A stretch of DNA of 7,011 nucleotides, taken from Hyphomonadaceae bacterium UBA1001 (GTDB lineage Bacteria > Pseudomonadota > Alphaproteobacteria > Caulobacterales > Aquidulcibacteraceae). The notes beneath the pieces are model-generated. The model had not been told where the DNA came from and made no database searches. It worked only from the letters and a program-made list of their open reading frames with translations. The DNA lies in assembly GCA_002291875.1 (NCBI GenBank), contig DBAV01000200.1, forward strand, positions 1 to 7,011, written 5' to 3'. This document shows, piece by piece, positions 5,056 through 7,011 of the stretch. The position numbers and the translations under genes are program-made. How positions within the stretch are numbered: the first letter of the stretch is position 1; each line of letters starts with the position of its first letter.

Positions 5056-5311
5056 GCTGCTTGCCATCCGGCAGAAACTCAAGGGCATGATGTCTTTGGC
5101 GACCGCGCCGTTCGACGCCGACAACCTGCCGATCGCGTGGGCGCTGCACGACCGGTTCCAGACCTCGTGGTGGGACGCGCTGATGCTGTCCTCGGCGGTG
5201 CGCGCGCGCTGCGACCTCGTGCTGTCCGAGGACCTCGACCATGGGCGCGACTATCTGGGCACCACAGTGCTGAACCCGTTCCGCCTCCCGCCAGAGGCGC
5301 TGTCGCCCTGA
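4877..5311 (+). CDS. PIN-domain ribonuclease toxin (VapC-like)
   Basis: This is a 144-residue PIN-domain protein. VapC-type toxins are Mg-dependent RNases that cleave tRNA, rRNA or mRNA until bound by their antitoxin. Acidic active-site residues are all present: D5 in MHFVDSNVII, E46 in QGLTETYSVM, D100 in SWWDALMLSSA, and D119 in VLSEDLDHGRDY. The C-terminus TTVLNPF (129-135) is typical of this subgroup. I chose the ATG at 4877, which begins the canonical MxFVDxN start; a GTG directly before it (4874) is also possible. No good Shine-Dalgarno is seen at the right spacing (AAGGA at 4855-4859 is 17 nt away), so translation is probably coupled to ribosomes reading the antitoxin. The gene appears intact. 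Its target is unknown. Confidence 0.85.
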   Translation: MHFVDSNVIIHSMDTRTPDKHRRARDWLRSLQTSGSMVLSVQGLTETYSVMCRLLVRGPELLAIRQKLKGMMSLATAPFDADNLPIAWALHDRFQTSWWDALMLSSAVRARCDLVLSEDLDHGRDYLGTTVLNPFRLPPEALSP

Positions 5312-5334
5312 TGAAGGCGGGGCGCACAAGGGCG

Positions 5335-5364
5335 CTCGACAAGGCCGCGCGTCTCGCGTATGGG
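5335..5364 (+). promoter_or_regulatory. Possible rplS promoter
   Basis: CTCGAC (5335-5340) and TATGGG (5359-5364), 18 bp apart, resemble a housekeeping promoter. The 147-nt space between the toxin stop and rplS would give a leader of roughly 90 nt. With a toxin-antitoxin cassette placed between trmD and rplS, a separate promoter for this essential gene would be expected. The match to consensus is modest. Confidence 0.3.
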
Positions 5365-5458
5365 GCGCGACTTCCGCGAGACCGGGTCGGGGAGAGGGCG
5401 CGCCACCGGGCGCACCTTTCGCGTGCCGGGCTTGCCGCGACATCCAAGGGCCGCCGCC

Positions 5459-5893
5459 ATGAACATCATCGAACAGCTCTCGCGCGAGGAGACCGCGCGC
5501 GTCACCGAAGGCAAGCGCATCCCGCTGTTCCAGCCCGGCGACACCCTGCGCGTCAATGTCCGCATCAAGGATGGCGAGCGCGAGCGCGTGCAGGCCTATG
5601 AGGGCGTGTGCATCGCGCGCTCGGGCGGCGGCCTGAACGAGAGCTTCACCGTCCGCAAGATCTCTTTCGGCGAGGGCGTCGAGCGGGTGTTCCCGCTGTA
5701 TTCGCCGGTGCTGGCCTCGATCGAGGTGGTGCGCCGCGGCAAGGCCCGCCGCGCCAAGCTGTATTACCTGCGCGACCGCCGCGGCAAGTCTGCCCGCATC
5801 GCCGAACGGGCCGCCAGCCGCGCCGAGCAGGAAGAAGCGTCCGAGGTCGCCGCCGAACGCGCCGCCGCCAAGGCCGCCAAGGCGGCTGACTGA
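5459..5893 (+). CDS. rplS: 50S ribosomal protein L19
   Basis: L19 lies at the 30S-50S interface and helps form an intersubunit bridge. The core of about 115 residues is clear: MNIIEQLSREE (1-11), IPLFQPGDTLRVNVRIKDGE (21-40), RVQAYEGVCIARSGGGLNES (43-62), FTVRKISFGEGVERVFPLYS (63-82), then IEVVRRGKARRAKLYYLRDR (88-107) and RGKSARI (108-114). A further 30 residues form a charged, alanine- and glutamate-rich helical tail (115-144), an extension often seen in alphaproteobacterial L19. AAGGG (5446-5450) precedes the ATG by 8 nt. It normally follows trmD directly; here 857 bases holding the toxin-antitoxin genes lie between them. A strong hairpin follows the stop codon. Confidence 0.97.
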   Translation: MNIIEQLSREETARVTEGKRIPLFQPGDTLRVNVRIKDGERERVQAYEGVCIARSGGGLNESFTVRKISFGEGVERVFPLYSPVLASIEVVRRGKARRAKLYYLRDRRGKSARIAERAASRAEQEEASEVAAERAAAKAAKAAD

Positions 5894-5900
5894 AGGCAGT

Positions 5901-5936
5901 GCGGCGCCCGGGCCACATGCCCGGAACGGACGCCGC
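5901..5936 (+). terminator. Probable rplS transcription terminator hairpin
   Basis: The outer stem GCGGCG (5901-5906) pairs with CGCCGC (5931-5936), and the inner stem CCGGGC (5908-5913) pairs with GCCCGG (5919-5924) around a CACAT loop. The hairpin sits 7 nt beyond the rplS stop. No T run follows, so termination may be inefficient, factor-assisted, or completed in the repeat downstream. Confidence 0.5.
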
Positions 5937-5975
5937 GTTCAGCCTCGCGCTTCCAGCTTCCAGCAATACGCCAGC

Positions 5976-6145
5976 CGTCACCCCGGGCCCGCGCAGCGGG
6001 AACCGGGGCCTATCCACCATGCCCTGCAAGTGATCTGCGAACGCGGACCCTCAGCCCTTTTTCAATCCGCCCCAAGCGCTGGGGATGGGTCCCGGATACG
6101 TCTTCGCTGCGCTCAGCCGTTCCGGGATGACGGTTCCTTTTTGTG
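5976..6145 (+). repeat. Composite palindromic repeat X+Y, copy B
   Basis: This is the second full copy of the element at 1310-1480, in the same orientation. The X hairpin (5981-6008) is identical to copy A over the whole nested stem-loop, and the tail GCCCTGCAAGTGATCTG is also shared. The 51-bp Y unit (6083-6133; arms TCCCGGA 6090-6096 and TCCGGGA 6121-6127) differs from Y at 1416-1466 by one base as read by eye. The small hairpin before Y is CCCCA-AGCGC-TGGGG (6070-6084), slightly different in sequence from copy A but still paired. A short T tract (6138-6142) follows Y. Confidence 0.88.
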
Positions 6146-6156
6146 AACAAGGACGG

Positions 6157-7011
6157 TCAGTTGACGGCCACGTCGCGGGGGCGTTCGCGGGTGGCGCCGA
6201 TGCCGTTGAAGGTCAGGTTTTCGCCCGACGCGCGCACCTCGACGCGGTCCCCGTCGCGCAGCGTGCCATCCAGCAGCAGCCGCGCCAGCGGGTCCTGCAC
6301 CTCGCGCTGGATCACCCGCTTGAGCGGACGTGCACCATACACCGGGTCATAGCCGCGCCTGGCCAGCCATTCGCGCGCCCCGTCGTCCAGCTCCAGCGTG
6401 ATGCGGCGGTCGGCCAGCATCCGCTCGAGCCGGGCCATCTGGATCGGCACGATGCGGTCCATGTCCGCGCGCCCGAGGCGGCGGAACAGGATCGTCTCGT
6501 CGATCCGGTTCAGGAATTCGGGCCGGAAATGCGCGCGCACCTCGTCCATCACGTCGGTCTCGACATCCCGGACATCGGCGCCTTCGGGCTGTCCGGCCAG
6601 GTGGTGGGCCCCCAGGTTCGAGGTCATGATCAGGATGGTGTTGCGGAAGTCCACCGTGCGGCCCTGCCCGTCGGTCAGCCGGCCCTCGTCGAGAACCTGC
6701 AGCAGCACATTGAAGACGTCCGGGTGGGCCTTCTCGATCTCGTCGAACAGCACCACCTGATAGGGCCTGCGCCGCACCGCCTCGGTCAGCGCGCCCCCCT
6801 CGTCATAGCCGACATAACCGGGCGGCGCGCCGATCATGCGGCTGACCGAGTGCTTTTCCATGTATTCCGACATGTCCAGGCGCGTGATCGCGGCCTCGTC
6901 GTCGAACAGGAAGCCGGCCAGCGCCTTGGTCAGCTCGGTCTTGCCCACCCCCGTGGGCCCCAGGAACAGAAAGCTGCCGATCGGCCGGTTCGGGTCGGCC
7001 AGCCCCGCGCG
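6157..7011 (-). CDS. clpB: ATP-dependent chaperone (disaggregase) ClpB, C-terminal part
   Basis: The gene enters from the right edge and only its last 284 codons are present: most of the second AAA+ domain and the C-terminal domain. Fragment numbering shows NRPIGSFLFLGPTGVGKTEL (8-27, Walker A GPTGVGKT 18-25), the substrate pore loop GYVGY (65-69), Walker B VVLFDE (86-91), LTDGQGRTVDFRN (112-124), sensor-1 N132 in MTSN, the arginine finger R169 in FLNRID, and sensor-2 GAR (226-228). No IGF/IGL-type ClpP-binding loop is seen, so ClpB is preferred over ClpA or ClpC. With DnaK, ClpB threads aggregated proteins through its hexamer pore. The start codon and any heat-shock promoter lie outside the window. 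The gene converges on rplS. Confidence 0.95.
   Translation of the reverse strand, partial: RAGLADPNRPIGSFLFLGPTGVGKTELTKALAGFLFDDEAAITRLDMSEYMEKHSVSRMIGAPPGYVGYDEGGALTEAVRRRPYQVVLFDEIEKAHPDVFNVLLQVLDEGRLTDGQGRTVDFRNTILIMTSNLGAHHLAGQPEGADVRDVETDVMDEVRAHFRPEFLNRIDETILFRRLGRADMDRIVPIQMARLERMLADRRITLELDDGAREWLARRGYDPVYGARPLKRVIQREVQDPLARLLLDGTLRDGDRVEVRASGENLTFNGIGATRERPRDVAVN

Larger units (their letters stand above)
5894..6156. repeat. Convergent intergenic region with hairpin and composite repeat
   Basis: This 263-bp gap between the convergent 3' ends of rplS and clpB holds no gene. It contains a strong hairpin just after rplS (5901-5936), a short unremarkable spacer, and a second copy of the composite X+Y repeat (5976-6145) ending close to the clpB stop codon. 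Confidence 0.8.

Noticed and set aside
5312..5458. Structured L19 leader RNA or small gene before rplS
   Set aside because: The 147-nt leader is GC-rich and can fold, but I see no defined motif or autoregulatory structure to support naming it.

Overview
The window is a high-GC stretch of an alphaproteobacterial chromosome, and most of it is core translation and protein-quality genes. The assignment rests on the IF3, TrmD, L19 and ClpB sequences and on the intergenic repeats. The order or genus cannot be fixed from this window. No gene looks phage-borne, and no rRNA, tRNA or CRISPR was seen.

Layout. A leftward block comes first: a DUF2817/M14-type zinc hydrolase (23-1123), a 418-bp repeat-filled gap, a YugP-type membrane zinc metallopeptidase (1542-2219) and infC (2224-2769). 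infC and the peptidase form a tight pair with a 4-nt gap. infC is divergent from a rightward block: an alpha/beta hydrolase (2944-3927) overlapping trmD (3924-4601) by ATGA, then a VapBC-like toxin-antitoxin cassette (4633-5311), then rplS (5459-5893). A second repeat-filled gap (5894-6156) separates rplS from the convergent 3' part of clpB (6157-7011, cut by the window edge).

How it fits together. IF3 (initiation), TrmD (m1G37 of tRNA) and L19 (50S subunit) serve translation. ClpB reactivates aggregated proteins. The usual rpsP-rimM-trmD-rplS order is broken here: a hydrolase sits immediately upstream of trmD where rimM is usual, and a PIN-domain toxin with its ribbon-helix-helix antitoxin separates trmD from rplS. 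The antitoxin promoter/operator begins inside the trmD stop codon.

Most noteworthy points: (1) a composite palindromic repeat of about 170 bp present twice (1310-1480 and 5976-6145), with an extra copy of its 51-bp right half (1227-1277) and a degenerate piece of its left half (1495-1527); (2) a probable AUA start codon for infC with a well-placed Shine-Dalgarno; (3) an antitoxin reading frame that has lost its expected stop and runs about 180 nt into the toxin gene; (4) an antitoxin promoter that predicts a leaderless mRNA and carries three perfectly phased 8-bp repeats. No entirely new multi-gene system is evident. The composite repeat and the rearranged toxin-antitoxin junction are the parts least explained by known annotation.
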